The notes: generated by a model from the letters alone, not told the origin. Numbered from the stretch's first letter, positions 9,119-18,855 are shown. The stretch: 64,000 nt of DNA from Shewanella sp. NIFS-20-20 (GCF_019209865.1 NZ_JAHUTT010000002.1:62001-126000), one strand, 5' to 3'. Program-made: numbers and translations.

Positions 9119-10735
9119 ATGAAACAAGCCATTGAACACCAGTCAGACATCTTAGTGATCGGTAGCGGTGCTGCAGGCCTAACCCTTGCCTTGCACTTAG
9201 CTGAACATGCCAGCGTTACCTTACTTTCCAAAGGTCCCCTCAATGAAGGCTCGACCTATTATGCCCAAGGTGGCATTGCATCTGTCTTTGATGAAGAGGA
9301 TACCATTGAGTCCCACGTGGCCGATACCCTCATTGCAGGAGCAGGCTTGTGTGACGAAACGGTAGTGACTTATACCGCCAGTAATGCCCGCGCTGCCATG
9401 CAATGGCTCATTGATAGTGGCGTTGCCTTTGATACTGAAGAAAATGGCAGCAATACCCGCGAAACCCGCTATCATCTTACACGTGAAGGTGGCCATAGCC
9501 ACCGCCGTATTTTGCACGCTGCCGATGCCACGGGCAAAGAAGTGCAACTGACCTTGCAGCAACGCATCCTTGAACATCCTAATATACATGTACTCGAGCG
9601 CTATAATGCCATCGATTTAATCACCAGCCGTAAACTCGGTAGACTGGGCAATCGCGTCCTTGGCGCCTACGTGTGGAATCGTAATAATGAGCGGGTCGAA
9701 ACAGTTAAAGCCAAGTTTGTCGCTTTAGCCACCGGCGGCAGTTCAAAAGTCTATCAATATACCTCCAATCCCGATGTGGCGAGCGGCGATGGTATCGCCA
9801 TGGCGTGGCGTGCTGGCTGTCGTGTGGCCAATATGGAATTTAATCAATTCCATCCGACATGCTTATATCACAGTGAAGCGCGAAATTTTCTGCTCACCGA
9901 AGCCTTGCGCGGCGAAGGCGCCTATTTACTGCGCCCCGACGGTAGCCGCTTTATGCCAGAAATTGATGAGCGCGCCGAACTCGCCCCGCGCGACATTGTG
10001 GCCCGCGCCATCGATTACGAAATGAAACGTTTAGGGGCGGATTGCGTCTATTTAGACATCAGCCATAAGCCGGCTGATTTTATCATCAAGCATTTCCCCA
10101 CCATTCATCAGCGTTGTTTAGAGCTCGGCATGGACATGACCAAGGAGCCCATTCCTGTGGTGCCTGCCGCGCATTACACTTGCGGAGGCGTGATGACGGA
10201 CCTTCATGGCCAAACCGACTTAAACGGCCTCTATGCTATCGGCGAAGTCGCCTACACAGGCTTACATGGTGCCAATCGTCTTGCCAGCAACTCCTTGTTA
10301 GAGTGTTTAGTGTTTGCGCGGGCCGCCGCAGAAGACATTCGCTCGCTGTTACATAAAGTGCCAGCACCAGGGGCGCTACCCGCTTGGGATGAAAGCCAAG
10401 TCACTAACTCTGATGAAGAGGTGGTGATTGCCCATAACTGGCACGAACTACGCTTATTTATGTGGGATTACGTGGGGATTGTTCGCTCGGATAAACGCTT
10501 AGCGCGCGCATTACGCCGCTGTCATTTACTCCAGCAAGAAATTCAAGAGTATTACAGTAACTTTAGAGTGAGCAATAACTTGCTTGAACTCAGAAACCTA
10601 GTGCAAGTTGCCGAGTTGATTATTCGCTGCGCGATGGAACGCAAAGAAAGTCGCGGTTTACATTACAACCTCGACTACCCCAACCTAGCCGACACTCCTA
10701 AACCCACCATTTTAGAACCGGCCAAACACGCCTAA
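9119..10735 (+). CDS. nadB: L-aspartate oxidase
   Basis: Flavoenzyme that oxidises L-aspartate to iminoaspartate, the first step of de novo NAD synthesis. The ATG at 9119 gives 538 residues, close to E. coli NadB (540); an ATG six codons upstream (9101) adds only MPCLIS. The FAD Rossmann motif is [28 protein letters not shown], the HFEFHP-like NQFHPTCLY and the active-site ALRGEGAYL follow. It is divergent from rpoE as in many gammaproteobacteria and convergent with ygfX. No Shine-Dalgarno is obvious, so the exact start is less sure. Confidence 0.96.
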   Translation: MKQAIEHQSDILVIGSGAAGLTLALHLAEHASVTLLSKGPLNEGSTYYAQGGIASVFDEEDTIESHVADTLIAGAGLCDETVVTYTASNARAAMQWLIDSGVAFDTEENGSNTRETRYHLTREGGHSHRRILHAADATGKEVQLTLQQRILEHPNIHVLERYNAIDLITSRKLGRLGNRVLGAYVWNRNNERVETVKAKFVALATGGSSKVYQYTSNPDVASGDGIAMAWRAGCRVANMEFNQFHPTCLYHSEARNFLLTEALRGEGAYLLRPDGSRFMPEIDERAELAPRDIVARAIDYEMKRLGADCVYLDISHKPADFIIKHFPTIHQRCLELGMDMTKEPIPVVPAAHYTCGGVMTDLHGQTDLNGLYAIGEVAYTGLHGANRLASNSLLECLVFARAAAEDIRSLLHKVPAPGALPAWDESQVTNSDEEVVIAHNWHELRLFMWDYVGIVRSDKRLARALRRCHLLQQEIQEYYSNFRVSNNLLELRNLVQVAELIIRCAMERKESRGLHYNLDYPNLADTPKPTILEPAKHA

Positions 10736-10741
10736 CCCCCA

Positions 10742-11212
10742 TTAAGCGCCTGCGGGCGCTTTTTTATGAGCAATTAATAGGCGACATAGGCAACGGTAAG
10801 TTGCTAGTGGCAGCATATCGGCAAACACCCATACCCATTGACGCCCTTGCGTGGTCGCAATCGCGAAACAGCAAAACCAAGGGCACACCCAGATAGTGGG
10901 GCGTAAACGTATGTTATATTTGGGATCATCGCTGGCAATATGTGGCGGTTGCTGTGGCAATTGCAGCCGATAATCACCGCAACCATCATCCCCCAAACTG
11001 AGATGCACCCGCCAGCCTCGCCCACGCCACAATTGGTTTAATCGATAGCCACAGAAACCAGCCATCCCTAGTACCAGTAACCCCCACAGCGTGGTTGAAA
11101 TGTGCGCCGGCCAAGCATAACTGGTGGCCATTAAGAGCACGAGCCCAAGCCACTGACATAACCACCAATGGCGAGAGGCTTCGAGAATAAATTTATGGCG
11201 CTGGCCGGCCAC
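10742..11212 (-). CDS. YgfX-family membrane protein
   Basis: Small inner-membrane protein of the YgfX (CptA) family, 156 residues. Two closely spaced hydrophobic helices lie at about residues 17-32 and 37-57, followed by a tryptophan-rich cytoplasmic part (WRGRGWRVHL, GRQWVWVF). E. coli YgfX is encoded after sdhE (ygfY) and has been described as a toxin acting on FtsZ and MreB, though this is debated. Here it overlaps the sdhE-like gene by 20 bp, the same order. Its 3' end overlaps the nadB terminator. Confidence 0.75.
   Translation of the reverse strand: MAGQRHKFILEASRHWWLCQWLGLVLLMATSYAWPAHISTTLWGLLVLGMAGFCGYRLNQLWRGRGWRVHLSLGDDGCGDYRLQLPQQPPHIASDDPKYNIRLRPTIWVCPWFCCFAIATTQGRQWVWVFADMLPLATYRCLCRLLIAHKKAPAGA
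10744..10765 (+). terminator. Rho-independent terminator of nadB
   Basis: Arms AAGCGCC and GGCGCTT with a TGCG loop, then six T residues, starting 9 bp after the nadB stop. The same bases, read on the other strand, encode the last residues (KKAPAGA) and stop codon of the convergent ygfX-like gene. Confidence 0.85.
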
Positions 11213-11444
11213 GCACTTTAACTACCATGGCCGCAAGCTCAGGATCAGGGCATTGTTCATGCCCCATAAACCAAGCAAACAACTCAGGATCTTCGCTGGT
11301 GAGTAAGCGGATGAAGGCTTGTTTATCGGTATCAGACAAGCCTTCATAATGATCATTGACGAAAGGCTGGAATAACACATCAAGCTCTAACATGCCGCGA
11401 CGACATGCCCATTTAACTCTCGCGATATTCATGGGTTCAATCAC
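11193..11444 (-). CDS. sdhE: Succinate dehydrogenase assembly factor SdhE (YgfY/CptB)
   Basis: 83-residue protein of the SdhE/Sdh5 family that promotes covalent FAD attachment to SdhA and FrdA. The family's RGxxE motif is visible as RRGMLELD at residues 15-22, with DPELFAWFMG later, as in E. coli SdhE. It overlaps the downstream ygfX-like gene by 20 bp. The start at MIEPMN or the internal MN four codons on cannot be distinguished. Some literature calls this pair a toxin-antitoxin system; the assembly role is better supported. Confidence 0.88.
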   Translation of the reverse strand: MIEPMNIARVKWACRRGMLELDVLFQPFVNDHYEGLSDTDKQAFIRLLTSEDPELFAWFMGHEQCPDPELAAMVVKVRGRPAP

Positions 11445-11505
11445 CTTACTACTCCTTTAATTACCGCTTGATAGCGTCACTACTACCATCATATCACTGA
11501 CCAGA

Positions 11506-12411
11506 TTAGACCTGCACTCTAAGATCGAGTCCCGCAAATAACTGAGTAAAATCAGTTTCTAATAAACGTTTAAGGGCGGGATGCTTAATCATCCGTTCAG
11601 CAAATATCACATGAAATTCTTGTTGAATTTGATCGGTTTGCCCCACCAGGCTGATATTTCTCGCTTCAGGATCTTGTTGGTATATGGTCGGAGCGACAAA
11701 AATACCTTGATGAAAAAAACCAAAAGATTTCATCATGGCCGAATCGTCAAACTCACCCAAAATCTTGACATTAAGCCCATTATCATCAAACCAACGATGC
11801 AATTGCTGCCCCAAGGACGTACGACGACTTGGGATCAACAAGGGCTGCTCTTCCAAGCACGCAGGGAAAGCTTGAGTTACAGGTTTCGTCGAAAAGAAAC
11901 CTATGCTGCATTGGCCGAGTTTCTTAGAAAAAATTTCAGGATATTTGAGCGATTCACCAGCACAGTCAGATAAAATCATATCTAATTTGTGCTCGCGTAA
12001 ACGGCTCATCAGGCTGTCATGTGTCGCCTCATAGCAGGCAAGATGAATCGAGTTATCTTCCGGCATCACCGACAAAATAATTCGGCTCGCCATCGCTTTA
12101 GAAAGTGCATCAGCAATGCCGACCTCGAAGATGATATGTTGATCCCGCTGGTAGTTTAAGGTGTCGAGCATTTCATAACTCAGGTTAAACATCTTATCTG
12201 AGTAACGAAATACCAACTCGCCTAGCTCCGTGGCTTCAAGACATCGCCCAACCCGCTTAAACAACTCCCCTTTTAAACGTCCTTCTAGGGCACGAATTTG
12301 CCCGGTGACCGTTTGCGGCGTAAGGCACAACGCCTCCGCCGCTTGCGTCACAGAACCATGTCGTTTGACCATCCAAAAATAGTAGAGATGGTTGTAATTT
12401 AAATGGGACAT
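11506..12411 (-). CDS. nhaR: LysR-type transcriptional activator NhaR
   Basis: Na+-responsive LysR regulator of nhaA, 301 residues exactly as in E. coli. The N-terminal winged helix begins MSHLNYNHLYYFWMVKRHGS with the recognition helix in LTPQTVTGQIRALE, typical of NhaR; the rest is a periplasmic-binding-like effector domain. It sits immediately downstream of a small gene that follows nhaA (TAAATG junction), so nhaA, the small gene and nhaR form one unit. Confidence 0.93.
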   Translation of the reverse strand: MSHLNYNHLYYFWMVKRHGSVTQAAEALCLTPQTVTGQIRALEGRLKGELFKRVGRCLEATELGELVFRYSDKMFNLSYEMLDTLNYQRDQHIIFEVGIADALSKAMASRIILSVMPEDNSIHLACYEATHDSLMSRLREHKLDMILSDCAGESLKYPEIFSKKLGQCSIGFFSTKPVTQAFPACLEEQPLLIPSRRTSLGQQLHRWFDDNGLNVKILGEFDDSAMMKSFGFFHQGIFVAPTIYQQDPEARNISLVGQTDQIQQEFHVIFAERMIKHPALKRLLETDFTQLFAGLDLRVQV

Positions 12412-12795
12412 TTATCGTAAGCGCTGACAATCGAGCAAGTTAGTCACCACATCGGTTAATGCTTCTTGAGTGGTCACCTCTCCTGAGGTAACCGCTTCGC
12501 TGACCGCAGCAACTAACACACTGCGATCTGGGATGCGTTCAATACAATAGGCACGATTCGCCTCTTGAAAACGGCTGCCGCTACGATACTTCAATGCTCG
12601 CGCTTCATAGCCATCAGATTCGAGTCGCTGACCAACAGAAATGCCCTTGTACATCAACGCACCATCCACAATACCTTCTAAATAACTTTGGCATTGCAAC
12701 GAGCGCACGTCTTGATTACAGCTGGCTAATTCTTTCGCTTGTGCTTGAGAAGTCCAAATAATTGAGGCTAAGGCGATTAAGATTATTTTTTTCAT
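12412..12795 (-). CDS. Small secreted protein, possible Rap1a/Tai-like fold
   Basis: 127 residues with a clear signal peptide ([20 protein letters not shown], cleavage after AQA). The mature protein has four cysteines: one in ASCNQD, one in [16 protein letters not shown], one in AYCIERI and one near the end (LLDCQR). The C-x2-Y-x2-G-x3-G pattern resembles the Rap1a/Tai family, whose founders are immunity proteins against type VI amidase effectors, but many chromosomal relatives have no known function. AGGAGAT lies 5-8 bp upstream of the ATG. The start overlaps the nhaA stop by ATGA and nhaR follows directly. No cognate amidase effector is visible here. Function not assigned. Confidence 0.7.
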   Translation of the reverse strand: MKKIILIALASIIWTSQAQAKELASCNQDVRSLQCQSYLEGIVDGALMYKGISVGQRLESDGYEARALKYRSGSRFQEANRAYCIERIPDRSVLVAAVSEAVTSGEVTTQEALTDVVTNLLDCQRLR

Positions 12796-13967
12796 TTTTC
12801 ATCTCCTTTTTCGGGTAAGACTTTCGATAACAATAGATAACCCGTCACGGCCGCAATACCAGAGCCCAGTAAAATCCCGAGGCGCGCTAAATCACCGTAA
12901 TTACCTAGGCTAGGATCGAAGGCCAGTGAGGCAATAAACATCGACATAGTAAAACCAATACCACACATGATGGCAACCGGGAAAATGTGACGCCAAGTAA
13001 TACCGGCAGGCAATTCAGCGACACCCAATTTAACCGCAATGTAGCTAAACAACATCACCCCAATCGGCTTACCCAACGCCAGACCCGCTGCAATCCCTAA
13101 TGGCACGGGTGATAACAACATATCTAAACTCATATTGCCTAAGGCCACGCCAGCGTTAGCAAAGGCGAATACCGGGAGAATTAAGAAGGTACTCCACGGA
13201 TGTAAGCTGTGTTCTAAATGCTCAGAGGGTGAACTCCCATCTTTGGCGCGCATCGGAATACTGATGGCGATAATCACTCCAGCTAAGGTTGCATGCACCC
13301 CAGACTTAAGCACCGCTACCCATAAAATTAAACCGATAACACCATATGGGGTTAACGACGTGACGCCGCTACGGTTGAGGGTGAACAAACCGGTAATGGC
13401 AATACCTGCCACGATCAGGCTGATAACCGATAAATCGGCACTATAAAACATGGCAATAATAACGATGACACCTAAATCATCGATAATCGCTAATGCCAAC
13501 AAAAATACTTTTAAAGCAACCGGCACCCGATTACCTAGTAATGCCATGACCCCTAATGCAAACGCAATATCGGTCGCCGCAGGAATCGCCCAACCCGCCT
13601 GAGTGATCTCATCGCCGTAATTGAATAACAAATAAAAGGCGGCAGGCACCACCATACCGCCGATGGCAGCAAAGGTCGGCAAAGACGCTTTTGACACACT
13701 GGATAAAGCACCTTCTAAGACTTCACGCTTCACTTCAAGGCCAATCAATAAAAAGAATAAGGCCATCAAGCCATCGTTAATCCATAACAACAGCGGTTTG
13801 TTAACATCTAATGCCCCCAACCTGACTTGCATCGGGGTGTTTAAAAAGCCTTCATATAAAAATGCTAACGGTGAGTTTGCCATTAACATGGCCAGGGCCA
13901 CAGCCACCAACAGCAAGATCCCGCCTGCTGATTGTTGACTTAAAAAGTTGCGAATTGCCTTTTCCAT
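12792..13967 (-). CDS. nhaA: Na+/H+ antiporter NhaA
   Basis: Electrogenic antiporter that exports one Na+ for two H+; main sodium and alkaline-pH defence in the inner membrane. 391 residues (E. coli 388). The ion-binding Asp pair is in [13 protein letters not shown] and the unwound-helix Asp in [11 protein letters not shown]. About twelve hydrophobic segments. It is first in a coupled nhaA - small secreted protein - nhaR set, so regulator and transporter are transcribed together. Confidence 0.97.
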   Translation of the reverse strand: MEKAIRNFLSQQSAGGILLLVAVALAMLMANSPLAFLYEGFLNTPMQVRLGALDVNKPLLLWINDGLMALFFLLIGLEVKREVLEGALSSVSKASLPTFAAIGGMVVPAAFYLLFNYGDEITQAGWAIPAATDIAFALGVMALLGNRVPVALKVFLLALAIIDDLGVIVIIAMFYSADLSVISLIVAGIAITGLFTLNRSGVTSLTPYGVIGLILWVAVLKSGVHATLAGVIIAISIPMRAKDGSSPSEHLEHSLHPWSTFLILPVFAFANAGVALGNMSLDMLLSPVPLGIAAGLALGKPIGVMLFSYIAVKLGVAELPAGITWRHIFPVAIMCGIGFTMSMFIASLAFDPSLGNYGDLARLGILLGSGIAAVTGYLLLSKVLPEKGDEK

Positions 13968-14040
13968 AACGAATCTCCAAACTAAATTAACCCTAGTTTA
14001 ACCAAGTTAAGCAAGTAAAAATAATCGCAAGAATAAGGCT

Positions 14041-14065
14041 AACACCTCGAAATTTCCGAGGTGTT
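14041..14065 (-). terminator. Stem-loop downstream of thyA
   Basis: Arms AACACCTCG and CGAGGTGTT (9 bp) with a 7-nt loop, 26 bp after the thyA stop on the minus strand. The trailing sequence AGCCTTATTCTT is only moderately T-rich, so this may be a weak terminator separating thyA from nhaA. Confidence 0.5.
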
Positions 14066-14090
14066 GAACTTTTATACTTCGACTTTTTCC

Positions 14091-14885
14091 TTAAATAGCC
14101 ACTTGCGCTTTAATGTGTGGATGCGGCTCGTATCCCTCCAGCTCGAAGTCTTCAAAACGATAACCAAATAACGATACTGGTTTTCGGTTAATTTTCATAG
14201 TAGGCAGAGGCTTAGGAGATCTAGTTAGCTGCAATGCCGTCTGTTCCATATGATTACTGTATAAATGCGTGTCACCACCGGTCCACACAAAATCGCCCAA
14301 CGCCAAGTCACATTGCTGGGCGACCATCATGGTCAGTAATGCGTAACTTGCTATATTAAAAGGTAGTCCTAAAAAGACATCACAGGAACGTTGATACAAC
14401 TGACAGGATAATTTGCCGTCCGCCACATAAAATTGAAAGAAGGCGTGGCACGGGGCTAATGCCATCTTATCAAGCTCACCCACATTCCATGCCGAGACAA
14501 TTAAGCGGCGAGAATCAGGTTGCGACTTAATGTCGGCAATGACTTGAGAAATTTGATCTAGATGACGTCCATCCGCCGCAGGCCAACTGCGCCATTGCGC
14601 ACCATAGACTGGGCCTAAATTGCCATGACTGTCGGCCCACTCATCCCAAATACGAACATTATGTTCATGCAGATACGCCACATTGGTATCACCATTTAAA
14701 AACCACAACAATTCGTGAATAATTGAGCGTAAGTGACATTTTTTTGTGGTGACCAGCGGAAAACCTTGATTCAAATCGAAGCGCATCTGATAACCGAAAA
14801 CTGAGCGCGTGCCCGTTCCCGTCCGATCTGACTTATCAGTGCCGTTATCGAGTATATGTTGCATCAGATCAAGATATTGCTTCAT
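14091..14885 (-). CDS. thyA: Thymidylate synthase
   Basis: Converts dUMP to dTMP with methylene-tetrahydrofolate. The ATG at 14885 encodes [20 protein letters not shown] and gives 264 residues, the E. coli length; AGGTGG precedes it. The open frame continues 26 codons upstream, but that part is unlike ThyA. The catalytic cysteine is in [12 protein letters not shown] and the dUMP-binding residues in [17 protein letters not shown]. In E. coli and most relatives lgt lies directly upstream; here there is a 207-bp gap and then a TSUP permease gene. Confidence 0.97.
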   Translation of the reverse strand: MKQYLDLMQHILDNGTDKSDRTGTGTRSVFGYQMRFDLNQGFPLVTTKKCHLRSIIHELLWFLNGDTNVAYLHEHNVRIWDEWADSHGNLGPVYGAQWRSWPAADGRHLDQISQVIADIKSQPDSRRLIVSAWNVGELDKMALAPCHAFFQFYVADGKLSCQLYQRSCDVFLGLPFNIASYALLTMMVAQQCDLALGDFVWTGGDTHLYSNHMEQTALQLTRSPKPLPTMKINRKPVSLFGYRFEDFELEGYEPHPHIKAQVAI

Positions 14886-14936
14886 TTGTTTACCACCTGC
14901 TTTATAAAAATTTTCAATATATCTACTAAGACAATA

Positions 14937-15035
14937 GGGACAAACACCCTTGTCCCATACCAATCATTCCGTTAAATACCGAAGGCGAGTGAGCTGTCCT
15001 TGGCTGTCAATGACTCACCAGCCTCCCCCTCGGTA
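14937..15035. repeat. Two stem-loops between the TSUP gene and thyA
   Basis: In the 207-bp gap I see GGGACAA/TTGTCCC (14937-14943 and 14950-14956) and a longer interrupted dyad at 14977-15035. The latter pairs TACCGA with TCGGTA, AGGC with GCCT and GTGAG with CTCAC, 15 bp in all with internal bulges and a 20-nt loop. The sequence ATACCAATCA at 14957-14966 lies between them and recurs at 5985-5994. This is where lgt would be expected. Role unknown. Confidence 0.5.
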
Positions 15036-15092
15036 ATCTCCCCCGGCGTCATCATCACTGAACCGCCACCCAAAAACTGCTAAGCGCTTCAT

Positions 15093-15899
15093 TTATTTAA
15101 ACATCAGTTGACAACCTATCACCAATAACAAGACGGCGAAAATCCGTTTTAACACAGGTGTTGGCCAGCTGCTGGCAGCGCTAGCCCCTAATGGCGCCGT
15201 CAGTATCGATGTGGTGACGATGGCAACTAACGCCGGTAAATAGAGATAGCCCAAGGTCCCACTGGGTAACGAGGTTTCATTCCACCCCGAGGTGATATAA
15301 GCCAGCGAACCGAAACTGGCAATGACAAAACCCATCACTGATGAGGTGCCAACCGCTTTTGGCATGGCTAAACCACACCACACCAACAACGGCACTAATA
15401 ATACGCCACCACCAATGCCCATCAAGCCCGCGAGCAAAGCGATAAAGAACCCAAATATAAAAATCATGCTGTTAGCCGGTAAACCGGCGGATGCTTTAGG
15501 TTTGAAGGGAAACAACATATTGATTGCCATTAACATGACAAAGATAGCAAATGCCTGTTGCAGATAAGCCCCAAAAATCGCTTCGGCCAAAAGGCCTGAC
15601 ACTGACGCCCCAAGCACGATGCCGGGCAACAATGGACGCAACACCGCAAATTCGATATTGCCGCGGCTCCAATGGGATCTGGCCGACGAGGCCGAGGTCA
15701 AAATAATCGCCCCGAGAGAGGTGGCAATGGCGACATAAGGCAGTAACACGCCATCAATACCTACACTCGGTAGTAAATATAATAGTGCGGGGACAATAAT
15801 TAACCCGCCACCAATGCCGAGCAAACCGGCTAAGAACCCCACCAAGGCACCCAACCCCAGGCACCAAATCACAATCCAAATCACAGTATCCACAGGCAA
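15093..15899 (-). CDS. Sulfite exporter TauE/SafE (TSUP) family permease
   Basis: 268-residue integral membrane protein of the TSUP family (PF01925). It has the duplicated arrangement of two four-helix halves, each starting with a glycine-rich signature: GFLAGLLGIGGGLIIVPALL near the N-terminus and LAGLMGIGGGVLLVPLLV after the middle. Substrates in the family include sulfite, sulfonates and other small organic anions; nothing here fixes the substrate. It lies 28 bp downstream of ptsP, so is probably co-transcribed. The start at 15899 gives MPVDTVIWIVIW, leading straight into helix 1. Confidence 0.85.
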   Translation of the reverse strand: MPVDTVIWIVIWCLGLGALVGFLAGLLGIGGGLIIVPALLYLLPSVGIDGVLLPYVAIATSLGAIILTSASSARSHWSRGNIEFAVLRPLLPGIVLGASVSGLLAEAIFGAYLQQAFAIFVMLMAINMLFPFKPKASAGLPANSMIFIFGFFIALLAGLMGIGGGVLLVPLLVWCGLAMPKAVGTSSVMGFVIASFGSLAYITSGWNETSLPSGTLGYLYLPALVAIVTTSILTAPLGASAASSWPTPVLKRIFAVLLLVIGCQLMFK

Positions 15900-15927
15900 T
15901 CCATTTTAGTTATATTATCTTTGGCGG

Positions 15928-18180
15928 TTAAATCAAACCAGCTAAGCCGCGCTGATCTAAAAACACCAGTAAATGCTGACGTACTGCCTTGCCATCATGC
16001 AAACGTAATATCTGCTCTAACATCGCCGTTAGGTCGGTTCGTGAAATTCGGCGCAATAAATAATTCACCCGAGCCAAACTGCCCTGATTCATGCTGAGCT
16101 TATCGAACCCCATAGCAACCAATATCAAGGCCCCTATTGTTTCGCCCGCAAGCTCACCGCACACACTGACTTCAAGCTGATGGTGGTGGCAATCATAACT
16201 GACGCGGCGCAATGCCCGCAAAAAGCCAGGATGGTAACTGTCATACAGCCCACTAACGCGCGGATTATTTCTGTCTACTGCCAATAAATATTGGGTCAAA
16301 TCATTGGTACCAACCGAGACAAAATCTAATAACTCGGCTAATTGATCCACTTGGTATAACAAGGCCGGTACTTCAATCATTACCCCAATTTTCGGGCGGG
16401 TAAGCGATTGCCCAACATCAGTGCTAATTTCTTGCCACGCTTGCTCGAAAATAGCTAAGGCTTGCTCGACTTCGTCTAAGCAACTCACCATAGGTAATAA
16501 TATAAACAGCTCAGAGCAAGCATCCACACTTGCCCGCAGCATGGCTCGAATTTGGATCAAAAATAATTCTGGATGATCCAATGACAAGCGTATACCTCGC
16601 CACCCTAAGAAAGGGTTGTCTTCGGTGATCGGAAAATACGGTAAGGGTTTGTCACCACCGACATCTAAGGTTCGTAACACCACTCGCTTACCACAAGCGG
16701 CATCCATCACTTGGCGATAAACAGCCATTTGTTCTGATTCTGAGGGAAAGCGCTGTTGCAGCATAAATAAAATTTCAGTCCGATACAGACCAATCCCATC
16801 GGCACCACTGGCTAAATCATTGACTACGCCGCTGATCAAACCGGCATTTAAAAACAATTGAATACGATGACCATCTAAGGTACAAGTTGGCAAGGCCAAC
16901 TCAGCGGCATATTCTTGAGCTAACGCTTTCTCCGCCGAAATTAAGGTGCGATATTCACTGACCACCGCCGGACTCGGCGAGACGAGTAATTGGCCGCGAT
17001 TAGCGTTAATCACCATCAGCTTACCGTCTAAGTCAGCGTCAAATAACTGCTCAACGCCCACCAAAGCCGGCACACCGAGGGCGCGAGCTAAAATGGCCGC
17101 ATGGGAGTTAATTCCGCCCCATTCCGTCACAATTCCAGCCAACTTTTGCGGTGAAAATTCAGCCAACATGCCGGTCGTCACTTCGCGAGCCAGTAAGATC
17201 ACCGGTTTATCTAGGGTTAATGCGACCCGTTCAGGCTCAATTAAATGGCGTAGCACCCGCATGCCCAAATCGCGAATATCACTCGCCCGCCCTTTAAGGT
17301 AGACATCGTCCATATTATCGAATTGGTCGATATAGCCGCAGCATATTCGACTGACAGCCGACTCAGCACGCCAGCCCTGAGTGATTTCAGCGCGAAACTC
17401 GCCGCCCAAACTCGCCTCATCCAATAGCATCTGCATTGCGGTAAAGATTGAGCTAATATCTTGATTAATTTCGTGTTCAAACCGAGTCGCCATCATGGCT
17501 AATGCATCTTTACTCAGTTGCAGAGCCTGATCTAAGCGCAGTAACTCATCATCAACATTTTCACAAGGGATAGAGGCTTGGGTGATCGCAATCTCAGCCC
17601 CTAACACTAAGCCATGCGCAATGGCGATACCTTTAGAGGCCGTTTGGCCGCTGTAAAGAATTTGATGTTGCACTAAGCCTTCGCTGTGGTGCTGCAAGCG
17701 CTGCTTTTTTTGCTTTAATCCGCGGATAGCCACAGCCAATTGCGCCGCCAACGTCATCAAAAAAGACTCTTCATGCTCACTAAATTGTCGCGCTTGGGTT
17801 TGTTGAACCACCAACACCCCTAACACCCGTTTTTGGTAGACAATAGGAACGGCTAAGAAGGCTTTGAAATCTTCTTCATCGACTTCGGGGAGTAACTTAA
17901 AGCGGGGATGACTTTGGGCATCGGCGAGGTTAATCACTTCTTCTTTTTGGGCGACTAAGCCGACGAGTGCTTGATCGAGTGGTAAACGCACGCGGCCAAC
18001 CGCTAAGGCCGATAAACCATCGGTAGCCGACAATAATAACTGTTGCTGTTCAAGTAAATAAATTGAACAGCAATCAGTGTCCATCGCCAATTTAGTCTGT
18101 GTCACCAATAGGGATAGTGCTTGCTCCAAATTAGGAGCAGAAGCCACCGCTTGCGTAATATCCCTGAGCGTATTTAACAC
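15928..18180 (-). CDS. ptsP: PTS enzyme I-Ntr (PtsP) with GAF domain
   Basis: First phosphotransferase of the nitrogen-related PTS; passes phosphate from PEP to NPr and then EIIA-Ntr, linking nitrogen and potassium status to regulation. 750 residues (E. coli 748). Order: GAF sensor domain about 1-155, enzyme I N-terminal domain from about 175, phospho-histidine His360 in GGINSHAAILARALGVPALV, and the C-terminal PEP-binding TIM barrel containing GVMIEVPALL and FVSVGTNDLTQYLLAVDRNN. The rppH-ptsP order is conserved in gammaproteobacteria; the rppH stop is 13 bp upstream of the start. Confidence 0.97.
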   Translation of the reverse strand: MLNTLRDITQAVASAPNLEQALSLLVTQTKLAMDTDCCSIYLLEQQQLLLSATDGLSALAVGRVRLPLDQALVGLVAQKEEVINLADAQSHPRFKLLPEVDEEDFKAFLAVPIVYQKRVLGVLVVQQTQARQFSEHEESFLMTLAAQLAVAIRGLKQKKQRLQHHSEGLVQHQILYSGQTASKGIAIAHGLVLGAEIAITQASIPCENVDDELLRLDQALQLSKDALAMMATRFEHEINQDISSIFTAMQMLLDEASLGGEFRAEITQGWRAESAVSRICCGYIDQFDNMDDVYLKGRASDIRDLGMRVLRHLIEPERVALTLDKPVILLAREVTTGMLAEFSPQKLAGIVTEWGGINSHAAILARALGVPALVGVEQLFDADLDGKLMVINANRGQLLVSPSPAVVSEYRTLISAEKALAQEYAAELALPTCTLDGHRIQLFLNAGLISGVVNDLASGADGIGLYRTEILFMLQQRFPSESEQMAVYRQVMDAACGKRVVLRTLDVGGDKPLPYFPITEDNPFLGWRGIRLSLDHPELFLIQIRAMLRASVDACSELFILLPMVSCLDEVEQALAIFEQAWQEISTDVGQSLTRPKIGVMIEVPALLYQVDQLAELLDFVSVGTNDLTQYLLAVDRNNPRVSGLYDSYHPGFLRALRRVSYDCHHHQLEVSVCGELAGETIGALILVAMGFDKLSMNQGSLARVNYLLRRISRTDLTAMLEQILRLHDGKAVRQHLLVFLDQRGLAGLI

Positions 18181-18192
18181 AGACCCCTTCTC

Positions 18193-18711
18193 CTAATTAC
18201 GGTATCGTGTTCGCCGCCGTGGTGCTTCTTTGGCTTGGAATGATAAGGCAATCTGAGAAAACTCCTTCATGACCTTACGATACACCTCACGCTTGAACGA
18301 CACCACCTGCCGTACTGGATACCAATAGTTAACCCAACGCCAATCATCAAACTCAGGATGTCCTGAAGAGTTGAGGTTGATGGCGCTTTCTTGGCTTTTC
18401 AACTGTAATAGAAACCACTTTTGTTTTTGACCAATACACATAGGCTTGCTGTCTTGTCTTACCAAGCGTTTTGGTAAGCGATAACGTAACCAAGAACGAC
18501 TGCTGCACAATATTTGTACATGTTCAGGTCTCAAACCCACTTCTTCGTATAATTCACGATACATAGCTTCTTCAGCGGACTCTCCGTCATCGACACCACC
18601 TTGGGGAAATTGCCAAGAATGCTGTCCATAGCGCCTAGCCCACATCACTTGGCCAAACTTATTACAGATGATGATGCCCACATTTGCGCGAAAGCCGTCG
18701 CTATCAATCAC
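18193..18711 (-). CDS. rppH: RNA pyrophosphohydrolase RppH
   Basis: Nudix hydrolase that removes pyrophosphate from 5'-triphosphorylated mRNA and so triggers RNase E decay. I use the GTG at 18711: it encodes (M)[16 protein letters not shown], matching the E. coli start MIDDDGYRPNVG, and GGAG lies 5 bp upstream. This gives 172 residues. The Nudix box is complete (G-x5-E-x7-REL-x-EE-x-G-L, residues about 38-60). A longer frame from an ATG at 18756 would add 15 hydrophobic, cysteine-containing residues and is not favoured. First gene before ptsP, divergent from mutH. Confidence 0.95.
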   Translation of the reverse strand: MIDSDGFRANVGIIICNKFGQVMWARRYGQHSWQFPQGGVDDGESAEEAMYRELYEEVGLRPEHVQILCSSRSWLRYRLPKRLVRQDSKPMCIGQKQKWFLLQLKSQESAINLNSSGHPEFDDWRWVNYWYPVRQVVSFKREVYRKVMKEFSQIALSFQAKEAPRRRTRYRN

Positions 18712-18855
18712 ATGGACTCCACAATAGCATAATAATAATGGCTTTGATTGTTTCACAAAGCGTGGCTATCAGCAATTGCTGATTATGGCTGAAAAAGGGA
18801 TAAGCAAGGGCTTTCGAGTATATTTATCAACAAACTTAATCGAACCACTGCTATT

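Noticed and set aside
9221-9589. 122-codon frame antisense to nadB
   Set aside because: Shadow of the nadB coding sequence; no start signal.
11581-11973. 130-codon frame antisense to nhaR
   Set aside because: nhaR is well supported over this whole span.
14886-14963. 26-codon upstream extension of thyA
   Set aside because: No similarity to ThyA; the ATG at 14885 has a good ribosome-binding site and gives the E. coli length.
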